A DNA stretch of 64,000 nucleotides, taken from positions 62,001-126,000 of the forward strand of contig CANKVS010000001.1 in the NCBI GenBank assembly GCA_947487155.1. The letters are read 5' to 3'. The notes below the pieces were generated by a model. It had not been told where the DNA came from. It saw only the letters and a program-made list of their open reading frames with translations, and ran no database searches. Shown here piece by piece: positions 44,843 to 57,785 of the stretch; the first letter of the stretch is position 1, and each line of letters starts with the position of its first letter. The position numbers and the translations under genes were made by a program. The stretch is from an uncultured Flaviramulus sp. Its GTDB lineage: Bacteria > Bacteroidota > Bacteroidia > Flavobacteriales > Flavobacteriaceae.

Positions 44843-47215
44843 TTAAGCTTTAATTTCCTTCATTAAGTCATCATAAGTATAAAACTCTTTATCATCTTCA
44901 TTTTTATGATAAAGTACACTTACGCGTATTGCTTTTAAACCTGTTACAGCTTGTAAATCTTGTAATTCAACAATTTCTACATCGGTATCTAAATAGTGCT
45001 TCGATTGCAAAAATTTAATGTATCTTAAATACTCGCGTTCGTCTTGTTTTTGAGAATACACAATAGTTATTTTACCTTTATCTGTAATACGCTTTTTGGT
45101 ACCTTTTATATAGGCTTTATCAACACGTTTTTTTACAATTTCGTAGCGTGCATTGTAGGTACCATCAACATCAAATTGTTTTTCATCCATTCTAAAACTA
45201 ATAGATAAAGGTTGATTAAACACCAAAATCATAGAAGCAACATCTAAAGCTATAGGAAAATCTGATTGCATTTGATAATAGGCATTTTCCATTTCGCACA
45301 TCACTTGCAATTGCCATAATCTTAAATTATACAAGTAAATTGGGTTAAAGCTATCTTCTTTTGTAATCGACTCGCCAATGTACATGTTATGCTCTACCCC
45401 ATCGGTTTTAAAACGCTCAAAAAAGTGAGGATACATGTGTTGCGCTTCAACTTGTTTCTTGTCTAAAAGCGACGCCATTTCTTTATTAATTAAAGCAATT
45501 GTATCGTCATATTCTTTTCTATGATTGTATAGTGCATTTACATCGACATGAATACTATCAAAATAAGCATCAATCTGTTCTTTCAACGCATCTAAAGTAT
45601 AAAGATGCTTAAGTACAGGCTCTACATCAGTTTTAAAAAATTCTGAAATTTGCTGTTCACTATCAACTTGAAAATGGGTATTTAACCCGTTTAAATAATC
45701 TTTAATTTGATAAATTAATTGCTCGTAAATAGGTAAGCTTTCAATTTCTGAAGCATTTTTAAATATATTTTTTACAGCAGTTAATTGAAGTGTTAAATCT
45801 TGTTTTGTTGCTTTATTTCTGGCTTCAGAAGACCCTTTAATATCAATTTGACCATAAAGCGGATAAATATTTTCGAATGCTATTTTATTGAATATGGCTT
45901 CTTTTCCATTAAACTCATCTTTAATAAAGTTTTTTGCTTCTTTTTCAAATCGCCAATGCACACTAGGATGTATAGATGTGCATTCTTTTTGAATAATGGC
46001 CTCTATCAAATTTTCTTCTTCGTTTATAGAACGTTCGACTGCCGCTACAATATATGGCATGACATCTATTAACTTATTAGCATTAATACTATTAAGCGCT
46101 TGCGGTTTATGCGATACAATTTCCAGTATCCCCATTAAACCTTTTTCGTTTGCAATAGGCGCAAAAACAGCACTTTTAATACCTTGTTCGTGTAAAATTT
46201 TTATATGAGGGGCTTGCCCTTTCGATTTTTCAAACATCTTATCGACATCTGAAATTGAAAAATATTTATTTTCGTTTAACAATCTATTATACGACCAACT
46301 GCACAAGGCATTTCCGCAATTTTCACTTTCTAATTTACCTAATAAAAAGCTATTCATTCCAGCACCATAAACACGTTCGAACGTATTTTCTTCTTCGTTA
46401 TATATTGAAAAACCAACTCTTATATCTTTAAGTCCGAAAAGCGATCTGAATGTTTCGTAAAATCCTTCAATAAAGTTTTCGTCTTTTCTTTTATCTTCTC
46501 CTATTAAGTTCGATTTAATGTTAGAAATAGATTGATCGTCAGTAACATTAAAAATATTTGAAATAACAAAACCTTTAAATATGTAACTATTGGGTGGGAA
46601 TTTTTCTTTCCAAAGATTAATATTTTCAAAATTATCTAGTAATTCATCATAATCTTCTTGAGTGATTTTTTTAGCGTTTTCTGTTGGAATTATTTCACAA
46701 AAATCGGCATTGTATAATATCTTATAATATTGAAGTATGCCATTTGCATCTGGAATTTCGTAATAAAATGGTCTTTTAAAATTTAAATTATAGCCATAGC
46801 AAAAGTTTAAAATAATGGTACATGCAATAATGTATGTATCATCCTCTGGCATATTTTTTATTTGAAGTTCAAAATCATCACCAGCAGTTTTAATTATATT
46901 TTTAAATCGTTCGGAAGAGTTAAAAATTAAATTATGAAAAGGTACCGATGCGGTTTTAATTTCGTTATTTGTTAAAACAGGACTAAAAGAATCTTCAAGA
47001 ATTATAGCAATCTCTTTTTCTCTTTTTGCTATTAGTGAAAAATCGCTAAACCCTTCTTGTAACTCTGGATAAACACTAGCCGTTTTTAAAATACGCTTAG
47101 CCTTGGTAGCAATAAATTCATCATCGTTTTTAGACAACGTTTTATAATGCTCCAACAGTTTATTGAAACTCACTTTTAAATTTAAAGGCGATTCGATATT
47201 GTCGTTAATATCCAT
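44843..47215 (-). CDS. large GAF-domain protein, function unknown
   Basis: The protein has about 790 residues. I prefer MDINDNIESPLNL at 47215; an upstream ATG would add MLYTKANT. Residues about 230-410 form a GAF sensor (RVGFSIYNEEENTFERVYGA, SAVFAPIANEKGLMGILEIVSH). The flanking regions are helical and have no recognised output domain. The last ~130 residues include ARYEIVKKRVDKAYIKGTKK and a strand-rich tail. It has no signal peptide or membrane segment. It ends facing the HD-PycTM gene, so the two converge; a functional link is possible but unproven. Confidence 0.75.
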   Translation of the reverse strand: MDINDNIESPLNLKVSFNKLLEHYKTLSKNDDEFIATKAKRILKTASVYPELQEGFSDFSLIAKREKEIAIILEDSFSPVLTNNEIKTASVPFHNLIFNSSERFKNIIKTAGDDFELQIKNMPEDDTYIIACTIILNFCYGYNLNFKRPFYYEIPDANGILQYYKILYNADFCEIIPTENAKKITQEDYDELLDNFENINLWKEKFPPNSYIFKGFVISNIFNVTDDQSISNIKSNLIGEDKRKDENFIEGFYETFRSLFGLKDIRVGFSIYNEEENTFERVYGAGMNSFLLGKLESENCGNALCSWSYNRLLNENKYFSISDVDKMFEKSKGQAPHIKILHEQGIKSAVFAPIANEKGLMGILEIVSHKPQALNSINANKLIDVMPYIVAAVERSINEEENLIEAIIQKECTSIHPSVHWRFEKEAKNFIKDEFNGKEAIFNKIAFENIYPLYGQIDIKGSSEARNKATKQDLTLQLTAVKNIFKNASEIESLPIYEQLIYQIKDYLNGLNTHFQVDSEQQISEFFKTDVEPVLKHLYTLDALKEQIDAYFDSIHVDVNALYNHRKEYDDTIALINKEMASLLDKKQVEAQHMYPHFFERFKTDGVEHNMYIGESITKEDSFNPIYLYNLRLWQLQVMCEMENAYYQMQSDFPIALDVASMILVFNQPLSISFRMDEKQFDVDGTYNARYEIVKKRVDKAYIKGTKKRITDKGKITIVYSQKQDEREYLRYIKFLQSKHYLDTDVEIVELQDLQAVTGLKAIRVSVLYHKNEDDKEFYTYDDLMKEIKA

Positions 47216-47617
47216 GGTATTAGCTTTCGTATATAACAAAGTTACAAATTATAGAATTAGTCGTTATAAAATAGACTATCTAACAGAGGTTTTGTTACAA
47301 CATTTGTTGTTAAAACAGTATATGCTTCTACTCTTTTATCTAAAACAATCATTAATGTTCGACAAAAGAATACAGATCGCTTCGCTTATAGAATAAAGAC
47401 CAAAGACTTGATTGTAACTAATTGAAAAGCAACATAAAATTCATGTTCTTTTTTAAACCTTGACATTATTAAGCTTTATATAAAGTAAGTGCATTGTTTA
47501 AAGTGTCTTGAAGATTAATGCTTTTAACTAGCCCTAGTATTTTAATAGAACACTAGTATAAAACAATTCATATATTACATCTGCTAACTACACAATTTAG
47601 GTAACTTTTTAGTTTTA
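47216..47617. other. 402-bp intergenic region with no supported gene
   Basis: The region is AT-rich and separates the GAF gene start from the last GH13 gene of the starch locus. I see a CTAGTAT direct repeat (47534-47540 and 47553-47559) and a GATCGCTTCGCTTATAGAAT stretch near 47365 that looks like decayed repeat sequence, but no convincing ORF, RNA or terminator. Confidence 0.5.
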
Positions 47618-49276
47618 TTAAAGATTCTCCAACAATACCATATTATATTCAGAATCAATAATTGCCATTCTATTTTTTACCACAACCATTTTATTTGAAT
47701 ATGCATCGTGTAACTCAATACCATCAGCAAAGATTCTTGAAACATCTAATTGTTTTTCCCCTTTTGGTAAACCGAGTCCTATAACTACCAAATCTTTATA
47801 ATTTCCATTGGAATAACTTCTATAAAACACGTATGGTTCTTGAGTTATCATTTGATGAATCCCTGCTCCCACCGCTGGATGAGTTGCTCTAAATTGCCCT
47901 AATTTTTGCCAATGTTTTAAAATAGCTTGTGTTTTTTCATCATTTTGAATGGCATCCCAATTCATATTAGAACGCAATGTAGCATCACCAACTGCACCTT
48001 CAATAATTAAAGATCTTGCAGACTCATCTCCGTAATATACTTGAGATGTTCCTGGAGTTAATAATAATTTAGTCGCTGTTTCAAAAGGTTTTTTTCGAGC
48101 AGCATCAAAAGGTTTCCCATCATCATGAGAGCTTAAATAATTAAGAATTCCGTAACCTTTTAAATCTGAATTTAAAATATGTGAATGCCTTTTAAAAACC
48201 GCTTCAATAGGCTTTTGTCCCACATTCCATTTTAACTCAAAATTTATAAGACTTTGAAAAGCATTATCAAAGTAATTAACTTGTTTATCTCCAAAATCGA
48301 AGGCTTTACCATGAGAAATAGAATAATTATAAACTTCGCCTACCAAATAGAAGTTATTATTATCTAAAATTTTATTAGGGTTATTCTTTTTAAATTCGGT
48401 AAAAGCATAATCGCATACTATTTTAAATTCTTTCCACACATAGGCTTCGGTATGTTTTACCGTATCTACTCTATACCCATCAATTCCAAATTCAGTAATA
48501 TAATCTGCTAACCATTTCATAATATAAAAACGTGGCGCACGAGGATATCCCGTTCTTTCAAAAAATGCATCAAGTTCTGCTAGTTCTTGTTCATATCTAC
48601 CTTCCGCTTTCCATTTTTTAACTAGCTGAGGAGGCAATTCTACATCTTCATTACTTTCTGTTTTAATATCTGGTAGGTTTTCAACCAAAGTGCAGGTTAC
48701 TGTATTTTCGTAATTACTATAATTACATTGTGGGCCTGTACGCACCCAATCTTCTGACCATACAGGATCTTTTTTGGTAACTGGTCCTGTATGATTTATA
48801 ACAGCATCTAATAAAATTCTAATACCCTTTTTATGGGCTGCATCAACAAGGGTTTTTAAATCTTCTTTTGTTCCATAATTAGGATCAATAGCTGTCCAAT
48901 CACTTGCCCAATAGCCATGAAAGCCATACGTTACGCCTGTACCTTCGTTTGTTCCGCCATGAATTTGTTCCACAATTGGTGTCATCCAAATGGCATTAAT
49001 CCCTAAATCTGTAAAATAACCTGCTTCTATTTTTTGGGTAATGCCTTTTAAATCGCCTCCTTCAAAGCCTCGTAATTTTCCTGTTTTTAGTGTTCTATCA
49101 AAATTAATATCATTTGAAACGTCGCCGTTATTAAATCTATCGGTTAATAAAAAATACATATTAGCAGCTTCCCATACAAAAGGTGTTTTAGCTTTTTCTT
49201 CTATTGGTTTTGCTTTGTTTTCTTTACAATTTAAAAGAAATAATGTTAGTATAAGAAGGGGCACGAGTTGTTTCAT
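47618..49276 (-). CDS. GH13 alpha-amylase-family lipoprotein
   Basis: The protein has 552 residues. The lipobox is in LLILTLFLLNCKEN (Cys 17). GH13 conserved regions are region I DAVINH (157-162), region II GIDGYRVDTVKH with nucleophile D271, region III LVGEVYN with acid E314, and region IV LSSHDDG with D385. A short beta domain (about 480-552) closes the protein. It should hydrolyse alpha-1,4 glucans at the cell surface or in the periplasm. A cysteine pair in QCNYSN and VTCTL (about 184 and 195) may form a disulfide. It is the last gene of the maltodextrin operon. Confidence 0.9.
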   Translation of the reverse strand: MKQLVPLLILTLFLLNCKENKAKPIEEKAKTPFVWEAANMYFLLTDRFNNGDVSNDINFDRTLKTGKLRGFEGGDLKGITQKIEAGYFTDLGINAIWMTPIVEQIHGGTNEGTGVTYGFHGYWASDWTAIDPNYGTKEDLKTLVDAAHKKGIRILLDAVINHTGPVTKKDPVWSEDWVRTGPQCNYSNYENTVTCTLVENLPDIKTESNEDVELPPQLVKKWKAEGRYEQELAELDAFFERTGYPRAPRFYIMKWLADYITEFGIDGYRVDTVKHTEAYVWKEFKIVCDYAFTEFKKNNPNKILDNNNFYLVGEVYNYSISHGKAFDFGDKQVNYFDNAFQSLINFELKWNVGQKPIEAVFKRHSHILNSDLKGYGILNYLSSHDDGKPFDAARKKPFETATKLLLTPGTSQVYYGDESARSLIIEGAVGDATLRSNMNWDAIQNDEKTQAILKHWQKLGQFRATHPAVGAGIHQMITQEPYVFYRSYSNGNYKDLVVIGLGLPKGEKQLDVSRIFADGIELHDAYSNKMVVVKNRMAIIDSEYNMVLLENL

Positions 49277-49357
49277 TTGTTTATATATTGCTTTAATTGC
49301 TCTGTTAACATTTTAATAACCAATATGCTTTGCAATTAAATTCTAGTTATGGTTATT

Positions 49358-51232
49358 TTATTGAATTTTTAAGATGACAGATTCTAATGGGTTTAATTTA
49401 ACATTGATTGTACCTATATTATTATCAACAATTAATTTTGATGAAAATTGTTTGTATAACACATCTTGAACTTTGTAACTTCCTGCCTTTAAATCCCATG
49501 TTTTAATAATATTTTCAGGAATTTGAAGATTGAATTGATAATTGTTTGAATCATCAAAATTAGATATAATAATAAGCTTTTCATTTGCACTCCAACGAAC
49601 AAAAGATAGTACTTTATCGTTATAACCTTCTGTATTTTTTCTGTTATACAAATGAATGTCTTGATACGCCTCAGCAAGTGCAGAGCTTTTAATTGTGAAA
49701 TTCAATAATCGCTTATAAAAATCTCTTAACGCTTGTTCTTCATTAGTTAATTGCTTGCCATCAAACTGCTTATTATTCATCCATCTTTGATGCGCAGGAA
49801 CGCCTATGTAATCAAAAATAGATGTTCTGGTTGGGTCTCCAAATCCAGGTTTTTCTGAACCGTCTTCCCCCAATTCTTGTGCAAAATATATCATAGTTGG
49901 CGACGTACTAAGCGTTGCAGAAACAACCATTGCAGGTTTGCCTTTTTGAGCATTTCCTGCAAATCCTGGACTTGCAATACGTTGTTCGTCATGGTTTTCT
50001 AAAAAATGAAGCATATGATGTTCAATATCCTTTAAATCATCTTGAATGGGCGGAATATTGTCTGTCTTACCATATCCTTGCATTACATGTTTAATGGTAT
50101 CGTACAATTGCACTTTATCATACAGATAATCCATTTTCCCTTTCTTTATATAATCTCTATATAGATTGGGGTTGTATACTTCGGCTAATAGAAAGGCTTC
50201 GGGATTTTTCATTTTTATTGATGAATTCATGAAACTCCAAAACTCCACAGGTACCATTTCTGCCATATCGTAGCGAAAACCGTCTACCCCTAAATCTATC
50301 CAATACAAAGCAATATCTTTAAATTTTGTCCATGAACTGGGAACTGTTTTCCCTTGCCAAAATTGAAAATGCTTTTTATAATTTTCATTTTCAAATCCTT
50401 CTGGTAGTTCATCAAAATCTTTTTTACCATCAGGATTTACCCCATAATTAATTTTTACCGTTTCATACCAATCTCCCATATTAGGCTGTGATAATCGAGA
50501 ACCATTACCTGTCCATTTTGCAGGAATTTCTTCAAATTCTCCATCTGCTAAAGGATGTTTTTCACCACCTAAAGGCGAGTAATTATGTTCCCAAAATGGT
50601 ACTTTAAATGTTTTATTGGGGTTATAATAAAAATTATTGTTAACATTATAAGCCACTGTTTTATCATCGGTAGCTCCAAAATCTTCAACACCTTTTGGAT
50701 TAGTTAATCCTTGATAATTTCTAGCTATATGATTGGGAACAATATCAATTATCACTTTCAAACCTGCTTTATGCGAACGATTAATTAATGCTTTAAATTC
50801 TTCTAATCTGTTTTCAACATTAACAGCTAAATCGGGATTTACATTATAATAATCTTTTACCGCATAAGGTGAACCAGCGCGCCCTTTAACCACATCGGGG
50901 TCATCATTAGAAATTCCATATTTTGTATAATCTGTAATAACATCATGATGCGGTACGCCTGTATACCAAATATGTGTAACCCCTAAATCTTTAATTTCTT
51001 TTAATGCTTTAGGGGTAAAATCGTTAAACTTACCAACGCCATTTTCTTTAATGGTTCCCCAAGGTTTATTGGTTGTATTTGTATTTCCGAACAACCGTGT
51101 AAATACCTGATAAACCACTTGCTTTTTAGGCTGCTTTGAGTTTATTAATTTTGGCAATGATGCTTTTTCTTTATTGCACCCAAACATTAACATAACTACT
51201 ATAATTGCCAAATATTTTAATCGATTTTGCAT
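49358..51232 (-). CDS. GH13 alpha-amylase-family lipoprotein
   Basis: I prefer the start at 51232 (MQNRLKYLAIIVVMLMFGC), which gives a standard lipoprotein signal of 19 residues; an upstream ATG adds eight. Numbering from the longer form, region I is DIVPNH (171-176), nucleophile D330 is in GVDGFRYDMAE, acid E359 in LLAEVYNP and D423 in FLENHDEQR. The C-terminal ~90 residues form a beta-sandwich. It differs from its two GH13 neighbours in region I spacing and a long insert (about 180-310), so it probably has another cleavage preference. It is one of three GH13s in the same operon. Confidence 0.9.
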   Translation of the reverse strand: MQNRLKYLAIIVVMLMFGCNKEKASLPKLINSKQPKKQVVYQVFTRLFGNTNTTNKPWGTIKENGVGKFNDFTPKALKEIKDLGVTHIWYTGVPHHDVITDYTKYGISNDDPDVVKGRAGSPYAVKDYYNVNPDLAVNVENRLEEFKALINRSHKAGLKVIIDIVPNHIARNYQGLTNPKGVEDFGATDDKTVAYNVNNNFYYNPNKTFKVPFWEHNYSPLGGEKHPLADGEFEEIPAKWTGNGSRLSQPNMGDWYETVKINYGVNPDGKKDFDELPEGFENENYKKHFQFWQGKTVPSSWTKFKDIALYWIDLGVDGFRYDMAEMVPVEFWSFMNSSIKMKNPEAFLLAEVYNPNLYRDYIKKGKMDYLYDKVQLYDTIKHVMQGYGKTDNIPPIQDDLKDIEHHMLHFLENHDEQRIASPGFAGNAQKGKPAMVVSATLSTSPTMIYFAQELGEDGSEKPGFGDPTRTSIFDYIGVPAHQRWMNNKQFDGKQLTNEEQALRDFYKRLLNFTIKSSALAEAYQDIHLYNRKNTEGYNDKVLSFVRWSANEKLIIISNFDDSNNYQFNLQIPENIIKTWDLKAGSYKVQDVLYKQFSSKLIVDNNIGTINVKLNPLESVILKIQ

Positions 51233-51304
51233 GGAATTAATTTTTGATAACCACATGATTTAGAAATCTACAATTTCTATAGTCAACAGCCATGAATAGT
51301 GTTT

Positions 51305-53437
<2,133 letters not shown>

Positions 53438-53476
53438 TTAATACTGTATTCTAGAAACGGTGTAACTATTATAATC

Positions 53477-55447
53477 TTATTCCTTTTTTGTGGTTAACAA
53501 AATACTACCTTTGGTTTTAATATTAAGTGTATTATTCCAAATAATTGATTCTCCCGAAATAATATTTCTTAGCGTTTTCCCTTTTAAATCAACTTCATTA
53601 AACCTAAGTAAATCTAATTCAACAGGTTCTGTGTTTTTATTTAAAATATGCACTACAGTTTCATTTTCTAAAACTCTAAACAAGGCATAAACACCTTTGT
53701 TTGGAGCAAAATGAATGGTTTTTCCTTCGTGAATAGCTTTACTGGTTTTACGGTAATTAAGCACTTTTTTTAAGTACTGTTGCATATCTTTTTGTGTTTC
53801 TGTTAAGCCTTCTCCTGTAAATGCATTAACAGAATCGCCATCCCAACCTCCAGGAAAATCTGTACGTATTAATCCATGATCTCCAGGCTTATCAAAATCA
53901 TGCATTAAAATTTCGGTACCGTAATATATTTGAGGGATTCGAGGTAATGTTAATAGATAACTTAAAGCCATTTTGGTATTAATAACATCGCCATTTAATT
54001 GCGTAAAAACACGACTCATATCGTGATTGTCTGGGAAAATCATAATATCTTTTGGGCTAGCATAATGAAAATCGTTTGCTAAACCTTCGTACATTTTCAC
54101 CAATCCGGTATCCCAGCTTTCTTCTTCATTTAGTGCATCAATGCTATTTTTTTGCATTGCAAAATCCATTGATGATTTTAAATTGGAATTGTACCCATCT
54201 TTATTATTTGCACCATCTTGCCAATACCCAATTAACAATGGGTTATAACTCCATTCTTCGCCAACAATACTAAAATTAGGGTATTCATTCATAATTGAAC
54301 CTGCCCAATTACTCATAAATGCTTTATCTGGATATGGATAGGTATCTTGACGAATGCCTCCCAACCCAATAGTTTCAATCCACCAAATACTATTTTGAAT
54401 AATGTATTTAGCCATAAAAGGATTGCGTTGATTTAAGTCTGGCATTTCTGAAACAAACCAACCATCGGTCATTCCTTTTTTATCATATGTAGAGGCATAG
54501 ATATCTTGATTGCTGGTACGCCTGTGGTTTGAATAGGTGGCTTTGGCTTTCTTTTCGAAACATTCTTGGAAATTCAACCAGTCTTTAAATGGTAAATCTT
54601 TCATCCACCAATGTTCACTTCCGCAATGGTTTGCAACTTGATCCATAACAAGCTTCATTCCTTTTTCGACCATTTTTGTTGATAATTCTACGTAATCATT
54701 TATAGTACCAAAACGAGGATCTATTTCATAAAAATCAGTCATCGCATACCCATGATACGAGCCTTTATACATATTGTTTGTTAATAACGGGCAGGACCAA
54801 ATAGCGGTAAAACCCATGTCTTGAATATAGTCTAGATGCTTAATAATGCCCTTAATATCCCCGCCATGTCTTGCATAATCATCTTTTCTATTAATAGTTG
54901 CTTCTTTTAGCATACTCATTTTTTGGCCAACTTCATTTATGCCTGATGTCTTTAAAAAAACATCGTTTGATGTATCGCCATTTGCAAAACGATCTGGAGT
55001 AATTAAATATAAAACATCCGAACTATTAAACCCTTTATAATCTTCAGCAGGTTTGTTTCGTGATTTGAGCTGGTATGTTTGAATGACATCTTCGCCATTT
55101 TTAAATTTAAATGTGATATTAAATTTGCCTGCTTTTGTGTTTTTAGCAATTTTTAAATCGATAAATAAATAGTTAGGGCTATCTGCCAAATGGACTTTTG
55201 TTATCGACACACCACTATAATTAATTTCGGGCGTAGCCTTAGAAATATTAGTGTGTTTTATTAATAATTGTAATTCTTGATTCTTAAATCCAACCCACCA
55301 ATTTAATGGTTCTATACGTTCTATGTCATTTCTTTCTTCAATTGAAACATGGGTTTCCTTTTTATTAAAAGTTGAATTGGTTTGCTCTTTGCACGATATA
55401 GTAAAAGCAAATACGTATAGTATTAATAAACTTATTAAAGGTTTCAT
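53477..55447 (-). CDS. GH13 lipoprotein, neopullulanase/cyclomaltodextrinase-like (SusA type)
   Basis: The protein has 656 residues. The lipobox Cys is at 19 (AFTISCKEQ). An N-terminal Ig-like domain (about 45-130, containing LNWWVGFKNQELQLL) resembles the cyclomaltodextrinase_N domain of neopullulanases. GH13 regions are MDQVANH (268-274), GGIRQDTYPYP with D368, IVGEEWSYN with E397 and FPDNHDMSRV with D476. It likely debranches or cleaves maltodextrins after binding. It is 18 bp from the GH65 gene and 57 bp from GH97. Confidence 0.9.
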   Translation of the reverse strand: MKPLISLLILYVFAFTISCKEQTNSTFNKKETHVSIEERNDIERIEPLNWWVGFKNQELQLLIKHTNISKATPEINYSGVSITKVHLADSPNYLFIDLKIAKNTKAGKFNITFKFKNGEDVIQTYQLKSRNKPAEDYKGFNSSDVLYLITPDRFANGDTSNDVFLKTSGINEVGQKMSMLKEATINRKDDYARHGGDIKGIIKHLDYIQDMGFTAIWSCPLLTNNMYKGSYHGYAMTDFYEIDPRFGTINDYVELSTKMVEKGMKLVMDQVANHCGSEHWWMKDLPFKDWLNFQECFEKKAKATYSNHRRTSNQDIYASTYDKKGMTDGWFVSEMPDLNQRNPFMAKYIIQNSIWWIETIGLGGIRQDTYPYPDKAFMSNWAGSIMNEYPNFSIVGEEWSYNPLLIGYWQDGANNKDGYNSNLKSSMDFAMQKNSIDALNEEESWDTGLVKMYEGLANDFHYASPKDIMIFPDNHDMSRVFTQLNGDVINTKMALSYLLTLPRIPQIYYGTEILMHDFDKPGDHGLIRTDFPGGWDGDSVNAFTGEGLTETQKDMQQYLKKVLNYRKTSKAIHEGKTIHFAPNKGVYALFRVLENETVVHILNKNTEPVELDLLRFNEVDLKGKTLRNIISGESIIWNNTLNIKTKGSILLTTKKE

Positions 55448-55465
55448 TATTATTAAGTTTTTTGG

Positions 55466-57772
55466 TTAAATCGTTACTAAATTATTAGGTTCAATACTTA
55501 CCAATTCATCATTAACCAACAGTTGCAATGCTGTTTCACTTTCTAACTCAAAATTCGTTTCGTTTTGACTAACATTAACTTTTAATATTTTATTTCTAAA
55601 ATTCACTTTAAACGAATATGCTTCCCATTCCTTAGGTATTTTTGGTGTAAAAGACAGCGTGTTATCTTTAATTCGCATGCCGCCAAAACCTTCAACAATA
55701 CTCATCCACGTTCCAGCCATGGATGTAATATGAAGACCTTCGTGAACCTCATGATTATAATCATCTAAATCTAATCTAGAAGTCTGTAAATAAAACTGGT
55801 ACGCCTGATCCATTCTACCTAATTTTGCAGCCTGAATGCTATGAACGCATGGCGACAATGAGCTTTCGTGCACTGTAAAAGGTTCGTAAAAATCGAAATG
55901 TTTTTCTAATGCTTCAGTAGAAAAATTATCTTCAAAAAAGTAGAATCCTTGTAACACATCGGCTTGTTTTATATATGGGGAACGTAAAATTCTATCCCAA
56001 GACCATTTTTGATTTATAGGACGTTGGTTTTTAGGTAAATTGGAAACCGAAATGAGAGCTTTATCTAAAAACCCATCTTGCTGTAGGTAAACCTCATCGT
56101 TTTCTGAATACGGAAAATATATATTATCTGCCACATCTTTCCATATGGTTAATTCAGTATCTGAAAGCTTAACTTTATTAATAACCTTTATATAGTCTTC
56201 TGGAAAATCAACAAGTATTTTATTAATATTTTCAATAGTATAATTAATACACCACTGCGCTAAATAGTTAGTATACCAATTGTTGTTTACATTATTTTCG
56301 TATTCATTTGGGCCTGTAACTCCAAGTATTACATATTTGTTTTTATTTGTTGAAAACGTGGAGCGTTGCTGCCAAAAACGAGAAATTCCTATAAGCACTT
56401 CTAGTCCTTTTTCTAAAATATAACTATAATCTCCTGTGTAACGATGGTAGTTATAAATAGCGAAAGCTATAGCCCCATTTCTGTGGATTTCTTCAAAGGT
56501 AATTTCCCATTCGTTATGGCATTCTTCACCATTCATGGTTACCATAGGGTACAATGCTGCCCCGTTTTTAAAACCTAATTTTTGAGCATTTTCAATGGCT
56601 TTTTCTAAATGATTATAACGGTATTCTAGAAGTGTTCTAGCTACTTTTTGGTCTTTAGTTGCCATATAAAAAGGAATGCAATACGCTTCGGTATCCCAGT
56701 ATGTGCTTCCACCATATTTTTCTCCTGTAAATCCTTTGGGACCTATATTTAATCTTGAATCTTTTCCTAAATAGGTTTGATTTAATTGAAAAATATTAAA
56801 TCGAATACCTTGTTGTGCTTTTACATCGCCTTTAATAGTAATGTCTGCCATTTCCCAAATATTATACCATGCTTGTTTTTGATCGTCTAATAATTGATTA
56901 AATCCTTTTTTTGATGCTGTTTTTAAAACATGTTTTGCTGCTGAAATTAATTGGGATTTATCATGATTTCTGTCTACCGTATAGCCTCCAAATTTTTGTA
57001 TGGTATAGGTGTTTCCTTTTTTAACTGAATAGGCATAACTAAATGATGCATAAGTAGAATCTGCCTTTATATTTGGTTCTATTAAAACAGATTTTCCATT
57101 AATAAACACTTTAGATTCCATGAATGTACAGGTATGGAAATCTGTTTTCATAGTTTTTGCTTGAATAAAAGCTTGATGGTTTTCGTGACTTACGTTTAAA
57201 GTATCCCAAAACTTATCATCCCAATTGGTGTCTTCGTTTGTAATTCCGCTATCCAGATAGGGTTGAAAAACAATATTGGCATCGCTATTTATTGGTGTAA
57301 CCTGATATTCTATAGCACCAAGTTCATCTATATCTAAGCTTAAAAAGCGTTTTACACCCACTTCTATTTTTATATTGTTTTTAAGTGTTGCCAAAAAACT
57401 TCTAGACAACCAACCTTCTTGCATATTAAGTTCTCGCTTAAAATTTTCGACACTTTTACAAGTAAATAAATCGAGCTGTTCGCCATTTATAGATACATTT
57501 ATTCCTATCCAATTAGGCGCATTTAATACTTTTGCAAAATATTCTGGATAACCATTTTTCCACCAACCAACTCGTGTTTTATCTGGATAATAAACACCTG
57601 CAATATAACTCCCTTGAAATGATGCTCCAGAATATTGCTCTTCAAAATTGGCGCGCTGCCCCATAGCACCGTTACCTATACTAAATAAACTTTCGGAAGA
57701 TTTAATGCATCCTGCTTCAAAACCTTCTTCTATGATTGACCAGCTATCTGGCTTTATATAATCTTGATTCAT
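55466..57772 (-). CDS. GH65 maltose phosphorylase-type enzyme
   Basis: The protein has 768 residues, the usual GH65 length. It has no signal peptide, so it is cytosolic. An N-terminal beta-sandwich (about 1-270) is followed by an (alpha/alpha)6 barrel with general acid E490 in VTGPNEYENNVNNNWYTN. The phosphate-site region is HESSLSPCVHSI. The GPNEYENNVNNNWY string is typical of maltose phosphorylase rather than trehalose or kojibiose phosphorylase. The reaction is maltose + Pi to glucose + beta-glucose 1-phosphate. The next gene, pgmB, uses the product. Confidence 0.93.
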   Translation of the reverse strand: MNQDYIKPDSWSIIEEGFEAGCIKSSESLFSIGNGAMGQRANFEEQYSGASFQGSYIAGVYYPDKTRVGWWKNGYPEYFAKVLNAPNWIGINVSINGEQLDLFTCKSVENFKRELNMQEGWLSRSFLATLKNNIKIEVGVKRFLSLDIDELGAIEYQVTPINSDANIVFQPYLDSGITNEDTNWDDKFWDTLNVSHENHQAFIQAKTMKTDFHTCTFMESKVFINGKSVLIEPNIKADSTYASFSYAYSVKKGNTYTIQKFGGYTVDRNHDKSQLISAAKHVLKTASKKGFNQLLDDQKQAWYNIWEMADITIKGDVKAQQGIRFNIFQLNQTYLGKDSRLNIGPKGFTGEKYGGSTYWDTEAYCIPFYMATKDQKVARTLLEYRYNHLEKAIENAQKLGFKNGAALYPMVTMNGEECHNEWEITFEEIHRNGAIAFAIYNYHRYTGDYSYILEKGLEVLIGISRFWQQRSTFSTNKNKYVILGVTGPNEYENNVNNNWYTNYLAQWCINYTIENINKILVDFPEDYIKVINKVKLSDTELTIWKDVADNIYFPYSENDEVYLQQDGFLDKALISVSNLPKNQRPINQKWSWDRILRSPYIKQADVLQGFYFFEDNFSTEALEKHFDFYEPFTVHESSLSPCVHSIQAAKLGRMDQAYQFYLQTSRLDLDDYNHEVHEGLHITSMAGTWMSIVEGFGGMRIKDNTLSFTPKIPKEWEAYSFKVNFRNKILKVNVSQNETNFELESETALQLLVNDELVSIEPNNLVTI

Positions 57773-57785
57773 TACTTTTTAATCT

